Shown here piece after piece: positions 51,713-61,440 of a stretch of DNA of 64,000 nt. The notes beneath the pieces are model-generated. The model saw nothing but the letters and a program-made list of their open reading frames with translations. It searched no databases and was not told the DNA's origin. The stretch is from Chryseobacterium piperi (lineage in GTDB: Bacteria > Bacteroidota > Bacteroidia > Flavobacteriales > Weeksellaceae). Both the position numbers and the translations under genes were made by a program. The DNA lies in contig NZ_CP023049.2 of the NCBI RefSeq assembly GCF_002285635.2, forward strand, positions 4,092,001-4,156,000, read 5' to 3'. Positions within the stretch are counted from its first letter, which is position 1; every line of letters starts with the position of its first letter.

Positions 51713-52648
51713 TATTTCATCGAAATTTCTGAATCCGTTCAGAAAATCTTTAACAGTCATTCTCTTTTTACCTTCCAGCTGAAGTTCCAAAGGTTCATAA
51801 GTTCCATCTGATGTGTAAATCTTAAAACTATTTTTTGATATCTCCAGAGTTCCGATAGTTTTATTATGCTCTGATATTTCAAATCTCCCATTGAATATCT
51901 TTAATCCTTTTTCTTCTTCTCCTATCTTTAAAGTAGTAAAAGCAGCAGGATAAGGAGACATTCCTAGGATAAACTGATGGATTGATTTTGATGGAGCATC
52001 CCAGTTAATTTTAGTATCTTCTTTAAAGATCTTATAGGCATTTTTAGGATGTTCAACTTGGGGTTGGGGTCTTTCTTCTATTGTATTTTCAGCAAGCCCG
52101 TCTAATGTCGTTACAATAAGTTTTGAGCCAATTTCCATAAGCCTGTCATGAAGGCTTCCTGCATTTTCATTCGGTAATATTTCCAACTCTTCCTGAAGAA
52201 GAATATTCCCTTCGTCTATTTTTTCATTAATAAAAAATGTAGTGACTCCTGTCGTTTTTTCGCCATTAATTACTGCATAATTAATAGGGGCAGCACCCCT
52301 ATAATCAGGAAGCAGGGAGGCGTGAAGATTGAATGTTCCTATTTTAGGCATTTCAAAAAGAACTTTAGGCATCATTCTGAATGCAACCACTACAAATACG
52401 TCTGCATTAAGACTTCTAATTTGTTCTAAAAATTCGGTATTCCTTAGTTTTTCGGGTTGAAAGACGGGAAGGTTATTTTCTTCTGCAAATATCTTTACCG
52501 GGGATTGATGAATTTTCTGCCCGCGTCCGCTTGCTTTATCTGCAACAGTTACAACACCTACAACTTCATGATGTGATTGATGAATGGCTTCTAATGCAGT
52601 TTTTGCAAACTCAGGAGTGCCTAAAAAAACGACTTTCAATGATTTCAT
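51701..52648 (-). CDS. fmt: Methionyl-tRNA formyltransferase
   Basis: A 315-residue enzyme that formylates initiator Met-tRNA with 10-formyl-tetrahydrofolate. The catalytic motif NLHASLLPDYRGAAPINYA is visible near residue 105, and the C-terminal OB-like domain begins after HPKNAYKI. The start VVFLGTPEFAKTALEAI is typical. It converges on ribB and shares its terminator. def is not next to it. Confidence 0.96.
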   Translation of the reverse strand: MKSLKVVFLGTPEFAKTALEAIHQSHHEVVGVVTVADKASGRGQKIHQSPVKIFAEENNLPVFQPEKLRNTEFLEQIRSLNADVFVVVAFRMMPKVLFEMPKIGTFNLHASLLPDYRGAAPINYAVINGEKTTGVTTFFINEKIDEGNILLQEELEILPNENAGSLHDRLMEIGSKLIVTTLDGLAENTIEERPQPQVEHPKNAYKIFKEDTKINWDAPSKSIHQFILGMSPYPAAFTTLKIGEEEKGLKIFNGRFEISEHNKTIGTLEISKNSFKIYTSDGTYEPLELQLEGKKRMTVKDFLNGFRNFDEIKMA

Positions 52649-52775
52649 AATGCAAAGATAAGAGGTCTGTTGATAATTGAAAAATTAAAAGATTTAAAAA
52701 TTAAAATATAAGTTTTTAGATTCTTTATTGTTTTCTCTATATTCTTCTCTCCATTATTAATGCAATGTAGTACAA

Positions 52776-54677
52776 TTAAGCCAATGTATATGTTCTGAAA
52801 TTGAGCATTTTTACCTTTCCTGAATCTAAAAGAAAAATAAGATTCTCTAATATATTTTCTTTTGAATGATAGTTCAGTTGCACTGAAAGCTCCTCAATGG
52901 TAGATGGCTTTTTGGCAAGCAAAGTGATCAGGTGTGTCGAAATATTTTTCCCAAACATGGTCTGTTTATTTTTTTCACAGATAGAACAGTGTCCACAATT
53001 TTTTGAGTTCTTTTCGCCAAAATAAGAGAGAATAAGCTTCATTTTACAATAGTCATTATTTTCTACATAAAATTTCATTTCCTCCCATTTCTGAATTTTA
53101 TTTCTTTGTATGTGTTCAAAGAGTTTCCAATAAGATGAATTGATAACCCGTTCATCTCTTGGCTTTAAAAATTTGATGCTTGACAAAGCTCCATCTACAT
53201 ATTCAAGATATCTTTTTTGTTGAAGCTCCTTAAGGCGCTCTTTTATCAAATGAATGCTGATTCCGATTTTATTACTTACGTTTTGTTCGCTGAACATCAC
53301 TTTATGTGTTGTAATACCGGAAATAGTACGAAGTAATTGCTCAATGAAATAACCATCTTTTTTGGGTAGCTGGTCTATTTCATCAGCTTGCATTAGTAAT
53401 TCTAGGGAAGAAAGGCTTTTATTATCATTATAGTATATGATCTCCTGGTTATGAAGGAAATTCAATACATTCTTAATTTTGGCAATGGATAATTTTGTAA
53501 AATTTTGAATCCCATTGATGTTAAGCTGGAATACCTTTTCCGGGAGTTCATATTCAGCTACCTGAAAAATAGAGTAGAGGTATGTGATTATTTTCAGGAA
53601 CTCTGATTTGTTCGGGATTTGATTTTTCAGGATTTGTTCAAAGTTGATAATTTCCTGTTTATTCCATAGTAAATAAGCAAAGCTATCTTGTCCATCTCTT
53701 CCGGCTCTTCCGATTTCCTGATAATAATTTTCCAATGATGGAGCTGGGGAATAATGCAGGACAAAGCGAACATTATCTTTGTCAATTCCCATCCCGAAAG
53801 CATTGGTTGAAATTAATACATAATTATTACTGGTATTCCAAAGATTTTGCTTCGCATTTTTTTCTTTTGTGGTCAGACCGGCGTGGAAGTAATCTACATT
53901 TTTTAACTGGTTTTTATGTAGAAATTCGGTAAGTAGCTCGGCTTCTTTCCTGGTTCGTACATAGATAATACCTGAGCTATGATTATATTTTAAAATGTCA
54001 AAAACACGTTGAAATTTGTCTGAAACCTCTTCAGTGAAAATCCGGATATTTTCTCTTTTAAAACTCTTTTGAAAAATTTTTGGATTTTTAAGTTCCAGTT
54101 TAATTTTAATTTCTTCCAAAACTTTAGGAGTGGCAGTTGCTGTTAAAGCTAAGCATGGGATTTCAGGGTTGTTTTTTCTGAACTCCTTTATATTTTGATA
54201 GCTGGGACGGAAATCCTGTCCCCATTCTGAAATACAATGGGCCTCATCTACAGCGATAAAGGAAAGCTGTATCTCTTCGATATTCTGAAGGAATTGTTTA
54301 TTGGTAATTCTTTCCGGTGATATGTATAATAATTTGGTCAGACCATCCTTACACCTGTTGTAGATTACTTCTGCATCATAGTCGTCCAGTTCTGAAGACA
54401 AGTATTCAGCTTCGATCCCTCTGAACTTAAGCTGATTTACCTGGTCCTTCATTAGAGCCAGAAGAGGGGAGATAACAAGGCATACTCCTTCTCTGAATAA
54501 TGCAGGTAGTTGATAGCACAAAGATTTTCCTGCTCCTGTAGGAAGTAAAACAAGGGTATCTTTTTCGTTAATAATAGAATTGATAACTTCTTCCTGTGAA
54601 TCTCTGAAACTATCATAACCCCAAAAATGTTTGAGGGTTTTATATTTTAACTGGTCAAAATCGTTGGAAGAAATCAT
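52776..54677 (-). CDS. RecQ family ATP-dependent DNA helicase
   Basis: A 633-residue SF2 helicase. Motifs are visible in order: WGYDSFRDSQEEVI, Walker A LLPTGAGKSLCYQLPA, the DEAH-type VDEAHCISEWGQDFR, ATATPKVL, and the motif VI region YYQEIGRAGRDGQ. After the motor comes the RecQ zinc cluster (CKMKLILSYFGE, CGHCSICEKN) and a winged-helix region. HRDC is absent, so it is a short RecQ. It may be a second RecQ in the genome beside a full-length one; that cannot be judged from this window. Confidence 0.93.
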   Translation of the reverse strand: MISSNDFDQLKYKTLKHFWGYDSFRDSQEEVINSIINEKDTLVLLPTGAGKSLCYQLPALFREGVCLVISPLLALMKDQVNQLKFRGIEAEYLSSELDDYDAEVIYNRCKDGLTKLLYISPERITNKQFLQNIEEIQLSFIAVDEAHCISEWGQDFRPSYQNIKEFRKNNPEIPCLALTATATPKVLEEIKIKLELKNPKIFQKSFKRENIRIFTEEVSDKFQRVFDILKYNHSSGIIYVRTRKEAELLTEFLHKNQLKNVDYFHAGLTTKEKNAKQNLWNTSNNYVLISTNAFGMGIDKDNVRFVLHYSPAPSLENYYQEIGRAGRDGQDSFAYLLWNKQEIINFEQILKNQIPNKSEFLKIITYLYSIFQVAEYELPEKVFQLNINGIQNFTKLSIAKIKNVLNFLHNQEIIYYNDNKSLSSLELLMQADEIDQLPKKDGYFIEQLLRTISGITTHKVMFSEQNVSNKIGISIHLIKERLKELQQKRYLEYVDGALSSIKFLKPRDERVINSSYWKLFEHIQRNKIQKWEEMKFYVENNDYCKMKLILSYFGEKNSKNCGHCSICEKNKQTMFGKNISTHLITLLAKKPSTIEELSVQLNYHSKENILENLIFLLDSGKVKMLNFRTYTLA

Positions 54678-54708
54678 GGTATAAAAATAAGGAAAGTATC
54701 ATAACAAA

Positions 54709-54733
54709 AAAAGTCACGCAATGCGTGACTTTT
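54709..54733 (-). terminator. Terminator of OmpA-type gene 1
   Basis: AAAAGTCACG and CGTGACTTTT form a stem around CAATG, 23 bases after the stop on the minus strand. Confidence 0.85.
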
Positions 54734-54755
54734 ATATAATTGAATAAATAGTTTA

Positions 54756-56207
54756 TTATTTAGCCTCGAAATAAACTCTTCTGTTCGCTCTGTTTTTCCA
54801 TTCAGGACATTTAGTAGCAGGCTCACATTCAGGGTATTTAAGGTCTTTTTCACCTCTACCTACAGCGTTTAATTTCCCGTTTTGAACACCATTTTTAATT
54901 AGGTAATTCTTAACGTTATTTGCTCTTCTTTGAGATAATTTTTGGTTATAAGCATCAGTTCCTCTTGTATCAGTAGCTCCGATTACGTTATAAGAACCAT
55001 TAGATGAGTTGATATAATTAACCGCGTTGTTAAGGATAGGAGTGTTTGAAGGTAAGATTCTGTCAGAATTTAAATCAAATTCAATTCCTTCCAAAGTTCT
55101 TTCTTCTTCTTTTACCGGTCCTGTAGTTGACGTAGGACAACCATTGTTTTCAACAGGTCCAGGAACTGTAACACACTTATCGTAAAGGTCGATTACACCA
55201 TCAAGGTCAGTATCAAGAGCAACACCAGCACCATCCACTCTTGCACCAGCAGGAGTATCAAGTTGTCTGTCCCAATCGTCACAAACTCCATCATTATCAG
55301 CATCTCCTTTTTTACAAACTTCGATATCTTGATTTTTGTTAGCTAAAACATCTAGTTTATAATAGATTTCCTGTAATGGGTCATGCCACATTAAGTGAGA
55401 TTCATGTTTTCCTAATTTTAGAGTAACCCCTAAAGTAGCATTGAAGAAGTTATCAGATGTATTTTCCTCACGTTGGTTGATTTCGCTGTATTTAGCACCT
55501 CCACCATCAAACTGATCATCACCAGTAACTACATACATTACTCTACCTTCGATATCAAGTCTTCTGTTCACTTTAAACTTAAGACCTGTACCTACCTGTC
55601 CGAATAATGAGTTGAATTTAAAAGGTTTAACTTCTGTCATTAATCTTTGACGATTAGAACCATCTTTTAGATAAGCTCTGTATGCCAAGGTACCTACACC
55701 AGCGTAACCATGAAGTGCCCATCTGTATGTAGAGTGATTATCAACTCTTCTTAATAAATTAGAGAAGTTAATATCCCCTAAAATTGAAATCGCATCATAC
55801 TGAGTTCTTGCAGCTAATCTCTGGCTCACAGCTAAATCAGTAGGAGCGGAATCTTTTGTACTGAAGAATCCTTGTCTTGTTTCTCCTCTGTCATATTGTA
55901 ATTTAAGACCAAAAGCATGAGTAATTGCTTTATCAATACTTACATAAGCAGAGTATCCAAAAAGATTTTTACCATTACCATTTTTAATAGATGTTAAATC
56001 TGCTGATTGCATCAATGGTACCCCGGCACCAACTGAAATAGCCCAATCATTAAATCTTTTAGATTTCTGTGTAAAAGGCGAAACGTTAGCAGAACCAGAG
56101 GAAAATGTGTTAGGATATTCTCCGTTTGAAACTGCCGTTGAGTCTTGAGCAAAAGAAGCTGTTGGTACAGCTAATGCTAATGCTACGATAGCTAAACTTA
56201 ATTTCAT
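54756..56207 (-). CDS. OmpA family outer-membrane protein 1
   Basis: A 483-residue protein with a signal peptide (ending PTASFAQD), an N-terminal eight-strand-type barrel region to about residue 290, a thrombospondin type 3 calcium-binding repeat (DADNDGVCDDWD, DTDLDGVIDLYD), then an OmpA peptidoglycan-binding domain (GIEFDLNSDRILPS, GATDTRGTDAYNQKLS). It should link the outer membrane to the cell wall. The first 350 or so residues are almost the same as in the next gene, with about six differences, while the OmpA domains differ widely. It follows the paralogue by 207 bases, likely with its own promoter. Confidence 0.93.
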   Translation of the reverse strand: MKLSLAIVALALAVPTASFAQDSTAVSNGEYPNTFSSGSANVSPFTQKSKRFNDWAISVGAGVPLMQSADLTSIKNGNGKNLFGYSAYVSIDKAITHAFGLKLQYDRGETRQGFFSTKDSAPTDLAVSQRLAARTQYDAISILGDINFSNLLRRVDNHSTYRWALHGYAGVGTLAYRAYLKDGSNRQRLMTEVKPFKFNSLFGQVGTGLKFKVNRRLDIEGRVMYVVTGDDQFDGGGAKYSEINQREENTSDNFFNATLGVTLKLGKHESHLMWHDPLQEIYYKLDVLANKNQDIEVCKKGDADNDGVCDDWDRQLDTPAGARVDGAGVALDTDLDGVIDLYDKCVTVPGPVENNGCPTSTTGPVKEEERTLEGIEFDLNSDRILPSNTPILNNAVNYINSSNGSYNVIGATDTRGTDAYNQKLSQRRANNVKNYLIKNGVQNGKLNAVGRGEKDLKYPECEPATKCPEWKNRANRRVYFEAK

Positions 56208-56367
56208 AGTGTATTTTTTTATTTAGTTAATTAAATGATTTCTATGTTTTTACTACACAAATTTCTTTTTGTCTATTTCTGGATAATGATAAATATCAAT
56301 ACTTTACAGTTATTTTTGATAATTGAGTAAAATTACTAAAAATATTTCATTTTGTAAAGATATAAAT

Positions 56368-56400
56368 AAAGAAGCCGAAAAGATTTTTTTCGGTTTCTTT
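56368..56400 (-). terminator. Terminator of OmpA-type gene 2
   Basis: On the minus strand AAAGAAaCCGAAAA pairs with TTTTCGGcTTCTTT, with one A-C mismatch, and runs into TATTT. It is 15 bases from the stop of the 518-residue protein. Confidence 0.7.
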
Positions 56401-56414
56401 ACTTAGATTGAAAA

Positions 56415-57971
56415 TTATCTTTTCTTTTTCTTAGCAGGCGTCTTTTTAGAAGATTTCTTTTTAGGAGATTTCTGTGAAGAAATATCGTTATAATCTTTCT
56501 TTTTTATAGAGTCCCACTCTTTATTATCTTCTATAAAGCGAACTGTAACTTTTCTATCAGCTAATCTTTCTGCATCGGATGCGGAAGCTGGAATTGTTGC
56601 TTCTGCAGAACCTACACCTCTTGATTTTAGTGAATTTTGAGAAACACCTCTAACTTCTAAAGCAGAAACTACAGCAGCAGCTCTTTCTCTAGAAAGCTTT
56701 AAATTATAGGCTGCGTTTCCTTTAATATCTGTGTGTCCGGTTAGTAAATAGTTACCTTCACTTTCTTTGATAATTTTAGCAGCTTGATCTAACTTTTCAT
56801 TAGACTCTGGTCTAATAGTAGCTTTATTAAAATTGAAGTATACATTTTTAAGTTCTTTTTCTACTTCTTTAGCTGTTTCGTGATTGTTTTTCTTTACCGG
56901 ACAACCATTATTTTCAACAGGTCCAGGTACTGTAACACACTTATCGTAAAGGTCGATTACACCATCAAGGTCAGTATCAAGAGCAACACCAGCACCATCC
57001 ACTCTTGCACCAGCAGGAGTATCAAGTTGTCTGTCCCAATCGTCACAAACTCCATCATTATCAGCATCTCCTTTTTTACAAACTTCGATATCTTGGTTTT
57101 TGTTGGCTAAAACATCTAGTTTATAATAAACTTCCTGTAATGGGTCATGCCACATTAAGTGAGATTCATGTTTTCCTAATTTTAGAGTAACCCCTAAAGT
57201 AGCATTGAAGAAGTTATCAGATGTATTTTCTTCACGTTGGTTGATTGCACTGTATTTAGCACCTCCACCATCAAACTGATCATCACCAGTAACTACATAC
57301 ATTACTCTACCTTCGATATCAAGACTTCTGTTCACTTTAAACTTAAGACCTGTACCTACCTGTCCGAATAATGAGTTGAATTTAAAAGGTTTAACTTCTG
57401 TCATTAATCTTTGACGATTAGAACCATCTTTTAGATAAGCTCTGTATGCCAAGGTACCTACACCAGCGTAACCATGAAGTGCCCATCTGTATGTAGAGTG
57501 ATTATCAACTCTTCTTAATAAATTAGAGAAGTTAATATCCCCTAAAATTGAAATCGCATCATACTGAGTTCTTGCAGCTAATCTCTGGCTCACAGCTAAA
57601 TCAGCAGGAGCGGAATCTTTTGTACTGAAGAATCCTTGTCTTGTTTCTCCTCTGTCATATTGTAATTTAAGACCAAAAGCATGAGTAATTGCTTTATCAA
57701 TACTTACATAAGCAGAGTATCCAAAAAGATTTTTACCATTACCATTTTTAATAGATGTTAAATCTGCTGATTGCATCAATGGTACCCCGGCACCAACTGA
57801 AATAGCCCAATCATTAAATCTTTTAGATTTCTGTGTAAAAGGCGAAACATTGGCAGAACCAGAAGAAAACGTATTAGGATATTCTCCGTTTGAAACTGCT
57901 GTTGAATCTTGTGCAAAAGAAGCTGTTGGTACAGCTAATGCTAATGCTACAATTGCTAAATTTAATTTCAT
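56415..57971 (-). CDS. OmpA family outer-membrane protein 2 with Lys-rich tail
   Basis: A 518-residue paralogue of the preceding gene: signal peptide, barrel, thrombospondin type 3 repeat, then a different OmpA domain (NVYFNFNKATIRPES, GHTDIKGNAAYNLKLSRERA). It ends in an unusual tail, SPKKKSSKKTPAKKKKR, rich in lysine, like histone H1-type tails. The tail might bind the anionic peptidoglycan or LPS; nothing is known about it. The nearly identical first 350 codons shared with gene 1 point to recent duplication or gene conversion. Confidence 0.93.
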   Translation of the reverse strand: MKLNLAIVALALAVPTASFAQDSTAVSNGEYPNTFSSGSANVSPFTQKSKRFNDWAISVGAGVPLMQSADLTSIKNGNGKNLFGYSAYVSIDKAITHAFGLKLQYDRGETRQGFFSTKDSAPADLAVSQRLAARTQYDAISILGDINFSNLLRRVDNHSTYRWALHGYAGVGTLAYRAYLKDGSNRQRLMTEVKPFKFNSLFGQVGTGLKFKVNRSLDIEGRVMYVVTGDDQFDGGGAKYSAINQREENTSDNFFNATLGVTLKLGKHESHLMWHDPLQEVYYKLDVLANKNQDIEVCKKGDADNDGVCDDWDRQLDTPAGARVDGAGVALDTDLDGVIDLYDKCVTVPGPVENNGCPVKKNNHETAKEVEKELKNVYFNFNKATIRPESNEKLDQAAKIIKESEGNYLLTGHTDIKGNAAYNLKLSRERAAAVVSALEVRGVSQNSLKSRGVGSAEATIPASASDAERLADRKVTVRFIEDNKEWDSIKKKDYNDISSQKSPKKKSSKKTPAKKKKR

Positions 57972-58049
57972 TGTGTTTTTAAATTATATTTTCAGTTAGT
58001 TATTTTAAACTAACATATTATTAATCGATTAATTAAGTGTGTATACTGT

Positions 58050-59159
58050 TTATTTGGTTGGACAACCATTATTTTCAACAGGTCCAGGAACCGTAACACA
58101 TTTATCGTATAAGTCGATAACTCCATCAAGGTCCATGTCTAAAGCGACACCAGCACCATCTACTCTTGCACCAGCAGGAGTATTAAGCTCTCTGTCCCAA
58201 TCGTCACAAACACCATCGTTGTCATTATCTCCTTTTTCACAAACTACAAAATCAGTAGCTGCGTTTTCAAGAACATTTGTTCTATAATAAGCTTCTTGTA
58301 AAGGATCATGCCATGCTAAGTGAGAAGGATGTTTTCCTAATTTAAAGGATAGACCTAAGTTCACTGTCCACATATTATCAGATCTTGACTTATTGATCAT
58401 GTTGTATTTGGGATTGTTTGATGCTGGGTTATAATCAGCAGGATCTGCATTACCTCCACCATCAAACTCGTCATCTCCACTTAAGATGTACATTGTTCTT
58501 GCTTCAATATCGATAAGTTTTGAAACCTTATATTTTACTCCAAATCCGAATTGATAGAAAATGGAATTAATATCAAAGTCTTGCTCGATAAATAAAGGTA
58601 CTCTTCTTGGATTGTTACTCCATCTGAATTGGTCATTGTCGTGTAAAGATGTGTTATACCCCATTACTCCAATACCAGCATAACCGTGGAAAGCCCATCT
58701 GTAAGGAGAGTGATTGTCTACTCTTCTCAATAAGTTAGAAAAGTTTACATCTCCCATCAAAGCCAATTGGTTGTATTTGGTATTTGCTTCTCCAACCCCG
58801 GCAACAGCGCCTGCTGCACCTGGTAGCTTAGCTTTTTGATTAGTTTCTCCTCTTTGATAGATTAAACTAATTCCAAAAACATGGGAAATTTGTTTGTCCA
58901 AACTGATATATGCATTATATCCCCAGTTAACCTTTCCATCATAAAATGATGTAAGATCAGCATGTGGCATAAATGCAGCACCACCTCCGATTGAAATAGA
59001 CCAATCGTTAAATCTTCTTGCCTTATTGTCAAAAGGCTGAACATTTGCGGAACCCGAGGAGAATGTATTAGGGTACTTGTCCGACGAATTTACTTTAATA
59101 CTGTCCTGAGCGTAAGTCGCAATAGGCAGTGCGGCCAATAATAATAAACCTAATTTCAT
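58050..59159 (-). CDS. OmpA-type barrel protein 3, without OmpA domain
   Basis: A 369-residue paralogue of the two genes downstream. Signal peptide, barrel and thrombospondin type 3 repeats (GDNDNDGVCDDWDRELN) are present, but the protein stops right after CPTK, at the point where the OmpA domain begins in the others. No OmpA-like frame is left in the 78 bases to the next gene, so this looks like an established short form rather than a fresh frameshift. It is more diverged than the other two are from one another. It lies 17 bases after folK. Confidence 0.88.
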   Translation of the reverse strand: MKLGLLLLAALPIATYAQDSIKVNSSDKYPNTFSSGSANVQPFDNKARRFNDWSISIGGGAAFMPHADLTSFYDGKVNWGYNAYISLDKQISHVFGISLIYQRGETNQKAKLPGAAGAVAGVGEANTKYNQLALMGDVNFSNLLRRVDNHSPYRWAFHGYAGIGVMGYNTSLHDNDQFRWSNNPRRVPLFIEQDFDINSIFYQFGFGVKYKVSKLIDIEARTMYILSGDDEFDGGGNADPADYNPASNNPKYNMINKSRSDNMWTVNLGLSFKLGKHPSHLAWHDPLQEAYYRTNVLENAATDFVVCEKGDNDNDGVCDDWDRELNTPAGARVDGAGVALDMDLDGVIDLYDKCVTVPGPVENNGCPTK

Positions 59160-59176
59160 ACAATATGTTTTATGTT

Positions 59177-59596
59177 TTATTTGATAAAATCTTCTAATAA
59201 TATCTTCGAAAATTCCCTTTCAAAAAGGTGTTTTTTATGAGGGATTTCCAGTCTTTCTGATATAAATTTTAACTCATCATATTTAACAATATCTATATCT
59301 ATTACTCGATCATGATATCCTCCAGACATTTTAGAATCATTAATTCTCCCCATTTCGAATTCAATACTTTTAACTAAATCAAGCAGTTGAATAGGCGAAA
59401 GATGTGTGTATATTATTGCTGCAATATTACAAAAAATATTAGAACTAACAAATTCTACGGGCTCAGATGTTAAAAAAATACTAAATTTTAACATTTCCAT
59501 ACCAGCCTCTTTCATTTTTGCAATTGCCGTTTCTATATTTTTTTTTTGATCTCCAAGGTTACTTCCTAGTAACAAAACTACCTTATGCTGCGACAT
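59177..59596 (-). CDS. folK: 6-hydroxymethyl-7,8-dihydropterin pyrophosphokinase
   Basis: A 139-residue enzyme that transfers pyrophosphate from ATP to hydroxymethyl-dihydropterin in folate synthesis. The start MSQHKVVLLLGSNLGD is the family's N-terminus; DRVIDIDIVKYD and RLEIPHKKHLFEREF are the ATP and substrate motifs. The frame is open upstream for 126 more codons, but that part overlaps sppA and is a random hydrophobic translation. It is separated from the divergent sppA by only 19 bases. Confidence 0.93.
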   Translation of the reverse strand: MSQHKVVLLLGSNLGDQKKNIETAIAKMKEAGMEMLKFSIFLTSEPVEFVSSNIFCNIAAIIYTHLSPIQLLDLVKSIEFEMGRINDSKMSGGYHDRVIDIDIVKYDELKFISERLEIPHKKHLFEREFSKILLEDFIK

Positions 59597-59615
59597 ATTA
59601 AAAAATGATTGATAT

Positions 59616-61370
59616 ATGAAAAGTTTTTTTAAAAATGTTTTAGCAAATATAGTGGCAATTGTCATACTATGTGCTGTATTTTTCTTCTTTTTTATCATAA
59701 TGCTGGTATTTAGTTCTATGAGTAGTGATAAATCTGTCGTTGTGAAAAAAAATTCGGTTTTAACGATTAATTTAAAAACAATGATAATTGATAGCCCAAC
59801 TGAAGAACAGGTTGGATTATTTAATATCAGTAACCAGAATAAAAGTATCCTTATATATGATGCAGTAGAAGCTATACAAAAAGCTAAGACTGATGACAAT
59901 ATTAAAGGTATAAGTATTGAGGCAGATGATTTAAATGCAGGGATTACCCAGATTGATGACTTACGAAATGCCATAAATGATTTTAAAAAGAGTGGTAAAT
60001 TTGTGTATGCATACGGTAATGATGCTTCACAGGCCTCTTATTATTTAGGATCTGTAGCTGATCAGTATTTCCTTAATCCTTCTGGTGGGATTGAATTAAA
60101 AGGATTAGCTACCGAAGTAGCTTTCTTTAAAGAGTTTGCTGAAAAATATGGAATTGGAATTGAAGTGATCCGTCACGGTAAATTTAAGTCTGCGGTAGAG
60201 CCTTTCATAAGAAATGATATCTCTCCTGAAAATAAAGAGCAATTAAGTATGCTTCTTAATGATATCTGGAAGAATACATCTACAAGAATTGCCACTTCAC
60301 GAAAAATTGATACAGCTCAATTTAAAACTATTGTTGATAGTTTATATGGAATGATTCCGGAGCAAAGTTTGAAATACAAGTTGGCTGATAAACTTATTCA
60401 GAAGACGGAATATGATGAGCTTATCAAATCTAAATTAAGCCTTAAAGAAAAAGATAAACTGAATAAAATTTCATTAGGTAAGTATATTAACTCATATGCC
60501 GGAGATGATAAATCAGGAGATAAAGTTGCTGTTTTATATGCTTCAGGATCTATCAATAATGGTGACGGATACAATGAAATCTATTCTGAAAAATATGTTA
60601 AGTATATCAAAGATCTACAGGAAAATGATAAAGTGAAGGCTGTGGTATTCAGAATTAATTCTCCCGGGGGGAGTGCTAATGCTTCCGACGAAATCTTGTT
60701 TGAGCTTCAGCAGCTTAAAAAGAAAAAGCCTCTTATTGTTTCTTTTGGAGACTATGCAGCATCAGGAGGATATTATATTGCCATGGCAGCAGATAAAATT
60801 TATTCTGAGCCTAATACGTTAACCGGATCTATCGGTGTTTTCGGAGTAATACCTTATTATAAGGATATTGCTAATAAAAATGGAATCCGTTCAGATATTG
60901 TGGCTACCAATGCCAATTCTCAATATTATTCAGGATTGAATGGAGTGACACCTTATGGTGTAAGTATGATTACAAGAAGTGTTGAGGGAACCTATAAGAG
61001 ATTTGTACATTTTGTGACACAAAACAGAAAACAGACTTTTGATCAGATCGATAACATCGGAGGAGGTAGAGTATGGAGTGGTACACGAGCAAAACAAATA
61101 GGGTTAGTAGATGAACTTGGAACCTTAAATGATGCGGTAAAGTTTGCTGCGGAGAAAGCAGGGTTAAAATCTTATAATATAGCTTCGTATCCTAAGAAGA
61201 TGTCTCCTTTTGAGCAGATCTTTAAAGATCTTAATGAAGATGATATTTCAGCCAGAATAATCAAAAGTAAAATAGGAAAAACTAATTATGAAATCTTACA
61301 GCAGATTACAGATGAAAAGCTAAGATCTGAAGTAAAGATGGAAATGCCTTATCAGATCAAGATCAACTAA
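59616..61370 (+). CDS. sppA: Signal peptide peptidase SppA, 67K type
   Basis: A 584-residue inner-membrane serine protease of the S49 family that breaks down cleaved signal peptides. An N-terminal membrane anchor spans about residues 9-33. Two S49 domains follow: the Lys of the Ser-Lys dyad is Lys191 (HGKFKSAVEPF) and the nucleophile is Ser383 (GDYAASGGYYIA). Length fits the long, double-domain type. It starts 20 bases from folK, on the other strand, and has a strong terminator. Confidence 0.95.
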   Translation: MKSFFKNVLANIVAIVILCAVFFFFFIIMLVFSSMSSDKSVVVKKNSVLTINLKTMIIDSPTEEQVGLFNISNQNKSILIYDAVEAIQKAKTDDNIKGISIEADDLNAGITQIDDLRNAINDFKKSGKFVYAYGNDASQASYYLGSVADQYFLNPSGGIELKGLATEVAFFKEFAEKYGIGIEVIRHGKFKSAVEPFIRNDISPENKEQLSMLLNDIWKNTSTRIATSRKIDTAQFKTIVDSLYGMIPEQSLKYKLADKLIQKTEYDELIKSKLSLKEKDKLNKISLGKYINSYAGDDKSGDKVAVLYASGSINNGDGYNEIYSEKYVKYIKDLQENDKVKAVVFRINSPGGSANASDEILFELQQLKKKKPLIVSFGDYAASGGYYIAMAADKIYSEPNTLTGSIGVFGVIPYYKDIANKNGIRSDIVATNANSQYYSGLNGVTPYGVSMITRSVEGTYKRFVHFVTQNRKQTFDQIDNIGGGRVWSGTRAKQIGLVDELGTLNDAVKFAAEKAGLKSYNIASYPKKMSPFEQIFKDLNEDDISARIIKSKIGKTNYEILQQITDEKLRSEVKMEMPYQIKIN

Positions 61371-61388
61371 ATTATATATTGTTTTAAA

Positions 61389-61421
61389 AAAAGACCGGTT
61401 TGAATTTCAAACCGGTCTTTT
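61389..61421. terminator. Bidirectional terminator between sppA and GlsB-type gene
   Basis: AAAAGACCGGTTTG and CAAACCGGTCTTTT form a perfect 14-base stem around AATTT, with T runs on both strands. Confidence 0.9.
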
Positions 61422-61440
61422 ACTTTTATAAATATTTTTT

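Noticed and set aside
59597..59974. 126-codon N-terminal extension of folK
   Set aside because: It is the antisense translation of the sppA start region; FolK homologues begin at the MSQHKVVLLLGSN-type sequence.
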